A stretch of DNA of 59,753 bases. Origin: an uncultured Muribaculaceae bacterium. Lineage in GTDB: Bacteria; Bacteroidota; Bacteroidia; Bacteroidales; Muribaculaceae. The notes beneath the pieces were generated by a model, which saw only the letters and a program-made list of their open reading frames with translations, did not search any database and was not told the DNA's origin. The stretch is taken from positions 1-59,753 of the forward strand of contig CANQRV010000009.1 in the NCBI GenBank assembly GCA_947626355.1, read 5' to 3'. This document shows, piece by piece, positions 36,920 through 45,171 of the stretch. Every line of letters begins with the position of its first letter. The first letter of the stretch is position 1. The position numbers and the translations under genes are program-made.

Positions 36920-36973
36920 TGTTGGGCACAATATTTTTTGCTCTGCGGCGTCCCTGGCTCCGGCTTGAGCATG

Positions 36974-37007
36974 AAAAAGCCCGTATCGAAATCTCGAAAC
37001 GGGCTTT
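36974..37007 (-). terminator. Intrinsic terminator of the MFS transporter gene
   Basis: AAAGCCCGT (36976-36984) and ACGGGCTTT (36999-37007) form the outer stem, with TCGA/TCGA inside. On minus it ends in TTTTT. Confidence 0.85.
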
Positions 37008-37043
37008 CCTGTCTCTTTGCCGCCTGGCGGCGTCGGGCGTCTT

Positions 37044-38873
37044 TTATATCATTTCGCTCTCCACGGGATTCTCGCGCGGAGGCTCCTCGGAATGCCCCTC
37101 TTTGATGAAGCCTACGCAGAGGGCGCCGATTCCTATCGAGATGCCGGCGATCAGCATCATCAGGTATTCGGGCGCCAGCTCGTGGGGTGAGCTCATCATC
37201 GAGAGTATCCAGCCCCCGGCCAGCGCCGCCACGATCTGGGGCACGCAGATCGTACAGTTGAAGAGACCCAGATATGCGCCGATATTGCCTCCTTTCAGGG
37301 AGTTGGTAAGTATGGTGAACGGCCATGCCAGCATCGCTGCCCAGCCGCAGCCTATCAGGATGAAAGCTATGAAGAGCAGCCACTTGCTCGTGAGGAAGGC
37401 CATCATCACGAAACCGGCGGCGCCCAGCAGCAGGCTCAGGGCGTAGCTGAATTTGCGGCTGCGGAATTTAGGCAGCATCACGGCCCAGACCACCGATCCC
37501 AATGCCTGAACTGCATAGAGCAGCCCTACCCAGTTGCCGGCGTCGTTATACTGCGGAGACGCTGCGTTGAGCACTGTCTTGGTATCGTAGCGGCAGGTGG
37601 CCACATCGCTGATCTCATGGCTCGTCGCGTCTTCCACGGTCAAGGCTCCGCTGGCGTCGCGAGCCACGATCGATGCCTCGGTCAGGCGGATGCCCCCCTG
37701 CATGCGGGAGAGATAGTCGCTGAGCCTGTATTCCTTCTCCACGGCCACCGGCTGCCCGTCGATCACGAGGGTGACGGGGCTCTTCCGCGAAACCCCGAAG
37801 GCGGCTTTCGGGCTTCCCTCGCCGTCGGCCAGGATCTCGTGGCCGCTCACTATGGTGTCTCCCCCGGCCACTACGGTGGAGGCGGGATAATAGACGCCGT
37901 CGGCCACTACGCCGGCCACCATCACCTTGCCGTGGCTGATCACGGGCACTGTGTCGTTGATGAGGATGTTCTTGGCGTCATATTTCCTGCCGTCGGCCAC
38001 GATGCCTGTCACGCTCTCGATGGTGGGAGTGGCGAAGGCGTTGTGGGCCACGGTGTTGGTGGCGTAGGTCCAGAGGAAGAGGAACGCGAACCAGCAGAAG
38101 AACTGCACCAGACCCACTGTCCAGAATGTCGACGGGGCATGCTTCAGGAGCTTCACTACGTTGGTGCTTCCTTTCTTGCCCGAAGGCTCCTCGGTGGCGC
38201 CGTTGTATTCATTATATACCTGCGGCGGCCATTCCTTGATCTTCACCAGCGAATATATAACGCAGAGAAGCAGGATGGCGGCGCCGATGTAGAACGACCA
38301 TATCACCGTCTGCGGAACGACTCCCGCCGGCGCGATGTTGCGAAGACCGATCCAGCCGAGGCATATCGGAAATATGTATCCCACCACCGACCCCGCGTTG
38401 CAGAGGAAGCTCTGGATGGAGTAGGCGAGTCCTTTCTGTTTTTCGTTCACCATGTCGCCCACAAGCATCTTGAAGGGCTGCATGGCCATGTTGATCGAGG
38501 TGTCGAGAAGCATCAGGGCCACAAGGCCGAAGAGGATGGCGCTGCTGACAGTGAATTGGAAACTGCCGGCGTTGGGGAGAAGACACATCACTATCACTGC
38601 GATCATCGCCCCGAGGATGAGGTAGGGGAGTCGGCGCCCGAAGCGGTTCCATGTGCGGTCGCTCATGAGGCCGACGATCGGCTGCACCACAAGCCCCATC
38701 AGCGGGGGCAGGATCCAGAAGTAGCTCAGGTCGTGGGGGTCGGCTCCGATTGTCGTGAATATTCGTGATACGTTGGCACTCTGCAGTGCGTAGGCTATCT
38801 GCACTCCGAAAAAGCCGAAGCTCAGATTCCATAGTTTCCAGAAACTCAAGTCCGGTTTTGTTTTCATGGACAT
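37044..38873 (-). CDS. MFS sugar transporter with about 155-residue inserted domain
   Basis: 609 residues, against about 450 for usual relatives. The N-terminal half (FWKLWNLSFGFFGVQIAYAL, MGLVVQPIVGLMSDR, NRFGRRLPYLILG) is that of the SLC45/GPH-like glycoside transporters of Bacteroidota. After the segment LFLWTYATNTVAHNAF, residues about 281-438 form an inserted soluble domain rich in beta-type sequence. The chain then resumes with AGNWVGLLYAVQALGS and five further membrane segments. The loop should face the periplasm if topology is standard (inference). nfo lies 24 nt upstream. Start at ATG 38873 or 38867. Confidence 0.88.
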   Translation of the reverse strand: MSMKTKPDLSFWKLWNLSFGFFGVQIAYALQSANVSRIFTTIGADPHDLSYFWILPPLMGLVVQPIVGLMSDRTWNRFGRRLPYLILGAMIAVIVMCLLPNAGSFQFTVSSAILFGLVALMLLDTSINMAMQPFKMLVGDMVNEKQKGLAYSIQSFLCNAGSVVGYIFPICLGWIGLRNIAPAGVVPQTVIWSFYIGAAILLLCVIYSLVKIKEWPPQVYNEYNGATEEPSGKKGSTNVVKLLKHAPSTFWTVGLVQFFCWFAFLFLWTYATNTVAHNAFATPTIESVTGIVADGRKYDAKNILINDTVPVISHGKVMVAGVVADGVYYPASTVVAGGDTIVSGHEILADGEGSPKAAFGVSRKSPVTLVIDGQPVAVEKEYRLSDYLSRMQGGIRLTEASIVARDASGALTVEDATSHEISDVATCRYDTKTVLNAASPQYNDAGNWVGLLYAVQALGSVVWAVMLPKFRSRKFSYALSLLLGAAGFVMMAFLTSKWLLFIAFILIGCGWAAMLAWPFTILTNSLKGGNIGAYLGLFNCTICVPQIVAALAGGWILSMMSSPHELAPEYLMMLIAGISIGIGALCVGFIKEGHSEEPPRENPVESEMI

Positions 38874-38897
38874 TGCAATCGTGATTTATGTATGAAT

Positions 38898-39770
38898 TTA
38901 TTTAGTTGTCGTTGGCGGTGCCCCCTCCCCGCGGATCTGGCTGTAGAGCCAGGCGATTTCCTCGGGCCATCTCTCCTCGTCGGGGGTCTCGAGTATGAGC
39001 GGCATGTCGTCTAAGCGGGGGTCGTTGACCAGACGGATGAAGAACTCCCTGCCGAGGGTGCCCTCGCCGATGGGGGCGTGGCGGTCTACCCTCGACCCCA
39101 GCTCCCTCTTGTCGTCGTTGAGATGCAGCGCGCGCAGATAGTCGCGCCCGATGATTTCGTCGAAAGCGTTCCAGGTGGCCAGATATCCCTCCTCGGTGGC
39201 CAGGTCGTAGCCCGCGGAGTAGGTGTGGCAGGTGTCGATGCAGACTCCGATGCGGCTCTTGTCTTCGATCTTCCCGATGATATGCGCGAGATGCTCGAAG
39301 AGGTAGCCCATGTTGGAGCCCTGGCCGGCGGTGCTCTCGAGCACGGCGGTCACTCCCGAGGTCTGTTCCAGTGTCAGGTTGATCGACTCCGCTATCAGGT
39401 CGAGGCAGGACTCCTCGCTGTGGCCGTTGACGTGACTTCCGGGATGGAAATTGAGCATCTCCAGCCCCAGCTGCTCGCAGCGCTTCATCTCGTCGAGAAA
39501 CGATTTGCGCGAGAGCTCCAGCTTCTTGGCGTCAGGGCTCCCGAGATTGATTAGAAAATTGTCGTGAGGGAGTATGACTCCCGGCGTGAAGCCATACAGC
39601 CGGCAGTTGGCCTTGAATTCCTCGGCCGCCTCCTCGCTGATGGCTTTCGACACCCACCGGTTGCTGCTCCCGGTGAAGAGTGCGAAGGCTTTCGCCCCTA
39701 TCGACGCGGCTGTGGCGGGCGTGCCTGCGACTCCGCCCGATACTCCTACGTGCGCTCCAATATATTTCAT
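38898..39770 (-). CDS. nfo: Endonuclease IV (AP endonuclease)
   Basis: Zinc-dependent apurinic/apyrimidinic endonuclease of base-excision repair, 290 residues. Signature segments: MKYIGAHVGVSGG, LEMLNFHPGSHV, ESTAGQGSNMGYLFEHL, RIGVCIDTCHTYSAGYD and LHLNDDKRELGSRVDRHAPIG, which hold the metal ligands. It shares an AT-rich divergent region with the TrmH-like gene and is followed by the MFS gene on the same transcript. Confidence 0.97.
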   Translation of the reverse strand: MKYIGAHVGVSGGVAGTPATAASIGAKAFALFTGSSNRWVSKAISEEAAEEFKANCRLYGFTPGVILPHDNFLINLGSPDAKKLELSRKSFLDEMKRCEQLGLEMLNFHPGSHVNGHSEESCLDLIAESINLTLEQTSGVTAVLESTAGQGSNMGYLFEHLAHIIGKIEDKSRIGVCIDTCHTYSAGYDLATEEGYLATWNAFDEIIGRDYLRALHLNDDKRELGSRVDRHAPIGEGTLGREFFIRLVNDPRLDDMPLILETPDEERWPEEIAWLYSQIRGEGAPPTTTK

Positions 39771-39797
39771 CTACCCTATGTGTTTTTAAACCAACCA

Positions 39798-39827
39798 CAA
39801 ATTTAGCCAATATTTTTGAATTCCAAA
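39798..39827 (-). promoter_or_regulatory. Promoter of nfo
   Basis: On minus TTTG (39827-39824), an 18-nt spacer and TAAATTTG (39805-39798). It overlaps the divergent promoter of the methyltransferase gene. Confidence 0.7.
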
Positions 39828-39845
39828 TAAAAAATGCTACCTTAG
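39815..39845 (+). promoter_or_regulatory. Promoter of the TrmH/SpoU methyltransferase gene
   Basis: TTTG at 39815-39818, a 19-nt spacer and TACCTTAG at 39838-39845 (one mismatch). The start near 39852 rules out the longer upstream frame and supports ATG 39887. Confidence 0.65.
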
Positions 39846-39886
39846 CGGAGAAAATCTTTCAATCATACATCCCAAAGGCGTCAGAC

Positions 39887-40645
39887 ATGATCCTTTCCAA
39901 AGCTAAGACATCGCTTTACGCATCCCTCTCCCAGCGCAAGATGCGCCGTCGCCACAGTCTCTTCGTGGTGGAGGGCTCCAAGAGTGTGGCCGACACTTTC
40001 GGCTCGTTCCCGCTCGAGGCTCTCGTGGCATCCGAGTCGTGGGCCTCTTCCCATTCCGGGCTTATGAGAGAGGCCGGAGGGTGCGCGGCGATTGCTCCGC
40101 GACAGGCCATCGACCGCATATCCTCGCTCTCCACATCGCCCGAGGTGCTCGCCGTCTACCGTCTGCCGGAGCCGGAGTCTGAGCCTGAATCCCTCCCCGG
40201 CGACTCCCTGAGCCTGATGGTCGACGGAGTGCAGGATCCCGGCAATCTCGGCACTCTGGTCAGGACCGCCCACTGGTTTGGCTTCACCACTGTCTATGCT
40301 TCTCACGAGACCGCCGACATCTTCAACCCCAAGGCCATACAGGCCAGCATGGGCTCTGTGGCGGCCGTTAAGGTCGTCTATTGCAGCCTGCCGGAGCTGA
40401 TAGCCCGCTCCGGCGACATCCCCGTGATCGGCACTCTGCTCGACGGCGACGACATCTTCCACACGGCGTTGCCCACCCGCGGCGCCATCGTGCTGGGCAA
40501 CGAGGGCAACGGCCTTTCCGATGAAGTGAGGAGTCTTGTCACATGCCCGTTGCTCATACCTCCCTATAATAAGGTGTATCATGGTGAGAGCCTCAATGTC
40601 GCCACTGCCGGCGCCATAGTCATGGCCCTCTTCCGCCATCACTGA
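39887..40645 (+). CDS. TrmH/SpoU-family RNA 2'-O-ribose methyltransferase
   Basis: 252 residues from MILSKAKTSLYASLSQRKMR; the frame is open from 39680 but overlaps nfo. An N-terminal substrate-binding domain (RRRHSLFVVEGSKSV) precedes the knotted SPOUT domain with LMVDGVQDPGNLGTLVRTA, AIVLGNEGNGLSDEV and LLIPPYNKVYHGESLNVATA, the three SAM-binding motifs. It methylates rRNA or tRNA; the target base is not clear. radA follows on the same strand. Confidence 0.93.
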   Translation: MILSKAKTSLYASLSQRKMRRRHSLFVVEGSKSVADTFGSFPLEALVASESWASSHSGLMREAGGCAAIAPRQAIDRISSLSTSPEVLAVYRLPEPESEPESLPGDSLSLMVDGVQDPGNLGTLVRTAHWFGFTTVYASHETADIFNPKAIQASMGSVAAVKVVYCSLPELIARSGDIPVIGTLLDGDDIFHTALPTRGAIVLGNEGNGLSDEVRSLVTCPLLIPPYNKVYHGESLNVATAGAIVMALFRHH

Positions 40646-40649
40646 AAAT

Positions 40650-40680
40650 CTTGACTCTTGACTCTTCATTCTTAACTCTT
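40650..40680 (+). repeat. CTTGACTCTTGACTCTT 17-mer and degenerate copies
   Basis: The 17-mer lies at 40650-40666, 4 nt after the methyltransferase stop, followed by CATTCTTAACTCTT. The identical 17-mer is found at 59575-59591, 3 nt after the prolyl oligopeptidase stop. The units are a CTTGACT-type tandem heptamer. Confidence 0.7.
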
Positions 40681-40687
40681 AAGCAAG

Positions 40688-42049
40688 TTGGCAAAGACCA
40701 AAACCGTATATTTCTGCACCCAGTGTGGCCATGAGTCGCCCAAATGGCTCGGCCGGTGCCCCTCCTGCGGCGAATGGAACACATTTGTCGAGGAAAAAAC
40801 CGTAGTCTCTTCCGGTAAGCGCTCCTCGCGCAGGCAGGCGTCTTCCGCTCGCCCCGTGAAGCTCTCCGAGATCGAGCTCCGCGACGAGCCGCGCATACAC
40901 ATGCCTTCCGAAGAGCTCAACCGTGTGCTCGGCGGAGGACTCGTGGCCGGCAGCCTCACCCTGCTCGGCGGCGAGCCGGGCATCGGCAAGTCGACGCTCC
41001 TGCTCCAGAACATCCTCTCCATCCGCAACCGGAAGATACTTTATGTGAGCGGGGAGGAGAGCGCCACCCAGCTCAAGCTGCGCGCCGACAGGCTCGGAAA
41101 GGTGGCCGACAACACCATGATCCTTTGCGAGACGCGTCTTCAGGCCATCTTCACCCAGGTCGAGAACGTGGAGCCCGACATTCTCGTGGTCGACTCCATA
41201 CAGACCATCGCCAGCGACGAGATAGAGTCGGCCGCCGGAAGCATCAGTCAGGTAAGGGAGTGCGCGGCCGCCTTCCTGCGTTATGCCAAGGAGTCGGACG
41301 TACCCGTGATCCTCGTCGGCCATATCAATAAGGAGGGGGCGATCGCCGGCCCGAAGGTGCTCGAGCACATCGTTGACACGGTACTCCAGTTTGAGGGCGA
41401 CCGGCAGTATCTCTACCGCATCCTGCGCAGCATAAAGAACCGCTTCGGCTCCACTTCCGAGATCGGCATCTTCGAGATGGTGCAGCGCGGGCTTCGCGAG
41501 GTGAAGAATCCCTCGGAGATGCTCCTCTCCGAAAACCGCGACGAGGAGATGAGCGGTATCGCCATCGGCGTTACCACCGAGGGGGTTCGTCCCTTTATGG
41601 TGGAGGTGCAGGCTCTTGTCTCCACCGCCGCTTATGGCACGCCCCAGCGCTCCGTCACCGGCTTCGACCAGCGGCGCCTCAATATGCTGCTCGCCGTTCT
41701 GGAGAAACGCGCCCGCTTCCGTCTCGGCCAGAAGGACGTCTTCCTCAACATTGCCGGCGGCCTCAAGGTCACCGACACGGCCCTCGACATGAGCGTTATC
41801 GCGGCGGTGATGTCGTCGAATTTCGATGTCTCCATATCACGCGACTGTGCGTTTATCGGCGAGGTCGGTCTCTCCGGAGAGATCCGCACGGTCACACGCA
41901 TAGAGCAGCGCGTGGCGGAGGCGGAGAAGCTCGGCTTCAAGCGCATTTTCATCCCCAAGGGAAACCTCAAGGGCGTCAACGGAAAATTCAATGCCGAGGT
42001 CATCGAGACCGCGCGTGTCGAAGACCTATTCCGCTCCCTCTTCCGCTGA
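40688..42049 (+). CDS. radA: DNA repair protein RadA
   Basis: RecA-like branch-migration factor of 453 residues. An N-terminal C4 zinc finger (CTQCGHESPKWLGRCPSC) precedes Walker A GGEPGIGKST, the RadA signature KNRFGSTSE and a Lon-like C-terminal domain (AIGVTTEGVRPFMVEV, FIGEVGLSGEIRTV). The start is a TTG: the next ATG lies far downstream of the zinc finger, and MAKTKTVYFC is the expected N-terminus. Intervening 42 nt contain the CTTGACT repeats. Confidence 0.96.
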   Translation: MAKTKTVYFCTQCGHESPKWLGRCPSCGEWNTFVEEKTVVSSGKRSSRRQASSARPVKLSEIELRDEPRIHMPSEELNRVLGGGLVAGSLTLLGGEPGIGKSTLLLQNILSIRNRKILYVSGEESATQLKLRADRLGKVADNTMILCETRLQAIFTQVENVEPDILVVDSIQTIASDEIESAAGSISQVRECAAAFLRYAKESDVPVILVGHINKEGAIAGPKVLEHIVDTVLQFEGDRQYLYRILRSIKNRFGSTSEIGIFEMVQRGLREVKNPSEMLLSENRDEEMSGIAIGVTTEGVRPFMVEVQALVSTAAYGTPQRSVTGFDQRRLNMLLAVLEKRARFRLGQKDVFLNIAGGLKVTDTALDMSVIAAVMSSNFDVSISRDCAFIGEVGLSGEIRTVTRIEQRVAEAEKLGFKRIFIPKGNLKGVNGKFNAEVIETARVEDLFRSLFR

Positions 42050-42113
42050 CAGTATAGGGTCTCCCGATTAGCCATTTCAGTTTCTTTTTGTTTTCCATAA
42101 TCTATTGCGTAGC

Positions 42114-42713
42114 ATGAACATTCTAAAACTGACATTCTCACTTATTCTCGTCATTTCGGCAGGAGCTGCTTCAGGTGTACGCACCTATACGCCTGTGCCG
42201 GTTAAAGGCTCGGTTGTCTCGGTGTCACGAGATTCAGCTTTTTTTATCTCTGATCCGCTCACCAGGGCTGTATATACTTATTCACTACCCCATACCGACC
42301 ATAGGGTGACCACATTCACTGATTCCTGTGGCCGGATCAGAGTGACTGAGGAGCGGGCTTATTATCCTGCGTCTGGACGTACGAATATGGATTCCAGCTT
42401 TTTCAACAATGAAGGCTTCCGGTTTCGTTATGTTGTCAAATCAGAGTTAAACGGCTGTCAGGAGAAGTATACCGAATATATTGCCGATGACCGAGATATG
42501 GTATGGAGGCATGACTGCGAGAAGTTGTATTATTCCAATCATTTTTTCGGTACAAAACTCGATTCTCATGGAAACTGGACTGAGCTGCATACCGATTGCG
42601 GCAACAACACGATGGATCCCCAGCCTCTCGTGACTCGTGAAATCAGCTATGGCCTCGGCTTCGTCTTCTTCGGATTCAAAACCGGAAGACAGGTCATGGC
42701 TTGGGTGCGGTAA
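42114..42713 (+). CDS. Unknown exported protein
   Basis: 199 residues from MNILKLTFSLILVISAGAASG, a clear signal peptide. The mature part is rich in Thr, Tyr and Asp and shows no domain I know (SFFNNEGFRFRYVVK, DMVWRHDCEKLYYS). Four cysteines could form disulfides. Base composition is clearly lower in GC than radA and the porin on each side, suggesting transfer or fast evolution. No promoter motif found. Confidence 0.65.
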   Translation: MNILKLTFSLILVISAGAASGVRTYTPVPVKGSVVSVSRDSAFFISDPLTRAVYTYSLPHTDHRVTTFTDSCGRIRVTEERAYYPASGRTNMDSSFFNNEGFRFRYVVKSELNGCQEKYTEYIADDRDMVWRHDCEKLYYSNHFFGTKLDSHGNWTELHTDCGNNTMDPQPLVTREISYGLGFVFFGFKTGRQVMAWVR

Positions 42714-42885
42714 TCAGGCGAGTTGGAGCGGAGAGTGCCTGGTTCACCACCAGCAATGTCCCTTCGGCTCTAATCCATACAATCAGAAAAGGTGCCGGGA
42801 TTTCCAGTGTAAATAAGTCTCAGGGCAACCATTCTCCGGTTCGGGTGTTGATATGTTATGAAATGTGAATAATATAGATTCCGCT

Positions 42886-44238
42886 ATGACTAATATCAAC
42901 ACCATTCTATGGGCCCTCCTCATGCTCGCCGGCATTTCGCCGGCAGCTGCGGCGGAGCCCGACGACACACTCTATCTCGACAATGCCCAGCTGGTCTTCC
43001 CGGAGGAGTATCAGCGCCAGCGCCTCATCGACGACGCCAAGGTGATCTTCACCGGCGACCACAGCGAGAGGCCTCCGGTCGACTCAGTCAATTCTCTTAT
43101 GATGAGATACTATCTCGACCAGTTTCGCCATTTCCAGGATCCGAAGCTTCCTTATTTCATGTTTATGAGCAAGGATGCCAATCTCGCCATGGGCATCGGC
43201 GCCCAGGTGAGGATGCGCGGATGGTATGACTGGCACCGTGCCGTACCCGCCAACGGATTCTCTCCATATATGATCCCGATTCCCGTCGATCCCGCACAGC
43301 GCCGTCAGCTGAAGGCCACTCCTGCCGGCTCCGGATTCCACCTCGTGCTTCTGGGACGCAACACTCTGGCCAAAACCTTCATGGCCTATGTGGAAGGAAA
43401 CTTCGACGGCTACAATCATGTGGATTTCAAGCTTAAGAAGGCCTATGTGATCATCAACGACTGGACTGTGGGATATGCCACCTCGACGTTCGCCGATCCG
43501 GATGCAGAGCCCCCTACAATCGATGGCGCCGGGCCCAACGGTGATATCTCCAAGACAAATGTGCTGCTACGCTATATGCATACCTTCAGGCAGAAATGGA
43601 CTGTCGCCGCCTCGCTTGAGTTCCCGGGTTCAAATCCGCAGACCGACGGCACACTCACAAAGAAGTGCAACGACTACCTGCCCGACTTCGCGGCCCTCGG
43701 ACAGTATCAGTGGGACGGAGGCGAGAGCCACGTGCGCCTCTCGGGGCTCCTGCGGTTCATTCCCTACCGTGATCTTGTCGACAATACAAACCACACGGTG
43801 CCGGGATGGGGCCTTCAGCTGTCGACCTGCTTCAAGACCCTCCCTGACCTCTCGGTCTTCGGCCTCGTCAATGTGGGCCGGGGACACTCATCATATACGG
43901 GCGACCTCTCTATCGACGCCTACGACCTCGTCACCAGGAAAGACAGGCCGGGACGCCTCTACGCCCCGACGTCTTTTGCCGCGACTCTCGGCCTGAAATA
44001 TAATTTCCGCCCCAATGTGTATTCTTGCGTGGCGCTCGCCGAGCAGCATTATTTTCCCAAGGACAATCCCGGCGACTCCCAGTATAAGTACGGCCTGTAC
44101 GGCGCCGTCAATGTCTTCTGGGAGATGTCCCCGCGTATAATGGTCGGCGCCGAGTATCTTATCGGCAAGAGGATGAACTTCGACCGGACCTCCGGCTCGG
44201 CCAACCGTATCGACGCCCTCTTCCAGTTCTCTTTCTGA
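42886..44238 (+). CDS. Outer-membrane porin-like beta-barrel (DcaP-like)
   Basis: 450 residues from MTNINTILWALLMLAG, with a signal peptide ending near AAAAEPD. The rest has alternating beta-strand pattern, aromatic girdles and a C-terminal Phe (LFQFSF), all typical of outer-membrane porins. LAMGIGAQVRMRGWYDW followed by AYVEGNFDG and LKKAYVIINDWTVGYATSTF fits the DcaP-like trimeric porins. The solute is unknown. The frame opens at 42865 but the M at 42886 gives the better signal peptide. Confidence 0.78.
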   Translation: MTNINTILWALLMLAGISPAAAAEPDDTLYLDNAQLVFPEEYQRQRLIDDAKVIFTGDHSERPPVDSVNSLMMRYYLDQFRHFQDPKLPYFMFMSKDANLAMGIGAQVRMRGWYDWHRAVPANGFSPYMIPIPVDPAQRRQLKATPAGSGFHLVLLGRNTLAKTFMAYVEGNFDGYNHVDFKLKKAYVIINDWTVGYATSTFADPDAEPPTIDGAGPNGDISKTNVLLRYMHTFRQKWTVAASLEFPGSNPQTDGTLTKKCNDYLPDFAALGQYQWDGGESHVRLSGLLRFIPYRDLVDNTNHTVPGWGLQLSTCFKTLPDLSVFGLVNVGRGHSSYTGDLSIDAYDLVTRKDRPGRLYAPTSFAATLGLKYNFRPNVYSCVALAEQHYFPKDNPGDSQYKYGLYGAVNVFWEMSPRIMVGAEYLIGKRMNFDRTSGSANRIDALFQFSF

Positions 44239-44287
44239 CCTCCCGGTGGCTTCCTGAGCCTATTCTTCGCCTATAAAAAGCAATAAA

Positions 44288-44318
44288 ACGGCATGCGGAT
44301 TTGGATTTTGCATGCCGT
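44288..44318. repeat. Inverted repeat overlapping the ftsE -33 element
   Basis: ACGGCATGC (44288-44296) and GCATGCCGT (44310-44318) flank a 13-nt centre that contains the TTTG -33 element (44300-44303). No T run follows, so it is either an operator or a weak terminator for the porin gene. Confidence 0.55.
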
Positions 44319-44331
44319 CTTGCTATCTTTG
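44300..44331 (+). promoter_or_regulatory. Promoter of the FtsE-like gene
   Basis: TTTG at 44300-44303, a 20-nt spacer and TATCTTTG at 44324-44331, both consensus. The leader is about 25 nt. Confidence 0.8.
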
Positions 44332-44362
44332 CAACTGAAAAGGGCCTTCAGCCCTGTTCCGA

Positions 44363-45058
44363 ATGATGAGCATCATTATAGATTATAAGAACGTAGAGAT
44401 CGAGCGCGCCGAGAAGACTGTGCTCAAAAACGTGGATTTCACTCTCTCGAAAGGAGAATTCTGCTATCTTGTGGGCCGGGTTGGCAGCGGCAAGAGCAGC
44501 TTGATGAAGACGATGTATGCCGACGTGCCCATACCCGCCGGCGACAGGGCCGACGTGCTCGGCTTCGACCTGCTTGGAATAAAGAAGCGCCGGATTCCGT
44601 ATCTGCGGCGCAAGGTAGGCATCGTGTTCCAGGACTTCCAGCTCCTACAGGACCGCTCGGTGAGTGCAAACCTCCGTTTCGTGCTCAAGGCCACAGGATG
44701 GAGCGTCAAGTCGGAGATCGACGACCGCATAGAGGAGGTGCTCGCAGAGGTAGGCATGGCCAACAAGAGCTACAAGATGCCCCACGAGCTCAGCGGCGGC
44801 GAGCAGCAGCGCGTCGTCATCGCCCGCGCCCTGCTCAACCGCCCCGACCTCATCCTCGCCGACGAGCCGACGGGAAACCTCGACCCACAGACCGGATATC
44901 AGATCGTGGCCCTCCTCCACAGCCTCGTGGCCGACGGCCACTCCGTGCTGATGGCCACCCACAACCTCCAGCTCACCGACGACTTCCCCGCAAGGGTCGT
45001 CAGATGCGTCGACAAGCGCCTCCTCGAGGGGAAGGATTCCTCCGAACAGACTGTTTAA
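44363..45058 (+). CDS. ftsE: ABC transporter ATPase, FtsE-like
   Basis: 231 residues. Walker [11 protein letters not shown], signature [15 protein letters not shown], Walker [13 protein letters not shown] and the H-loop MATHN are complete. The short form and the segment [21 protein letters not shown] resemble FtsE, which works with FtsX in cell division and peptidoglycan hydrolase control. No ftsX follows; mutA is next. The only FtsX-like permease in the window is at 2344-3588, which is closer to LolE. The FtsE name is thus probable, not certain. Confidence 0.85.
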   Translation: MMSIIIDYKNVEIERAEKTVLKNVDFTLSKGEFCYLVGRVGSGKSSLMKTMYADVPIPAGDRADVLGFDLLGIKKRRIPYLRRKVGIVFQDFQLLQDRSVSANLRFVLKATGWSVKSEIDDRIEEVLAEVGMANKSYKMPHELSGGEQQRVVIARALLNRPDLILADEPTGNLDPQTGYQIVALLHSLVADGHSVLMATHNLQLTDDFPARVVRCVDKRLLEGKDSSEQTV

Positions 45059-45101
45059 AGAATTTTTTCAGTAAATGTTTTCAAGTGTGCGAACTTATTG
45101 A

Positions 45102-45109
45102 TAAATTTG
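45102..45109 (+). promoter_or_regulatory. -7 element of the mutAB operon
   Basis: TAAATTTG fits TAnnTTTG and lies 62 nt before ATG 45172; the -33 is only TTTTC at 45078-45082. Confidence 0.5.
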
Positions 45110-45171
45110 CAGTCGCAAACATACCAAAAGAAAACACTATCACAACTTAATATATTTTCAGAGCTATTATC

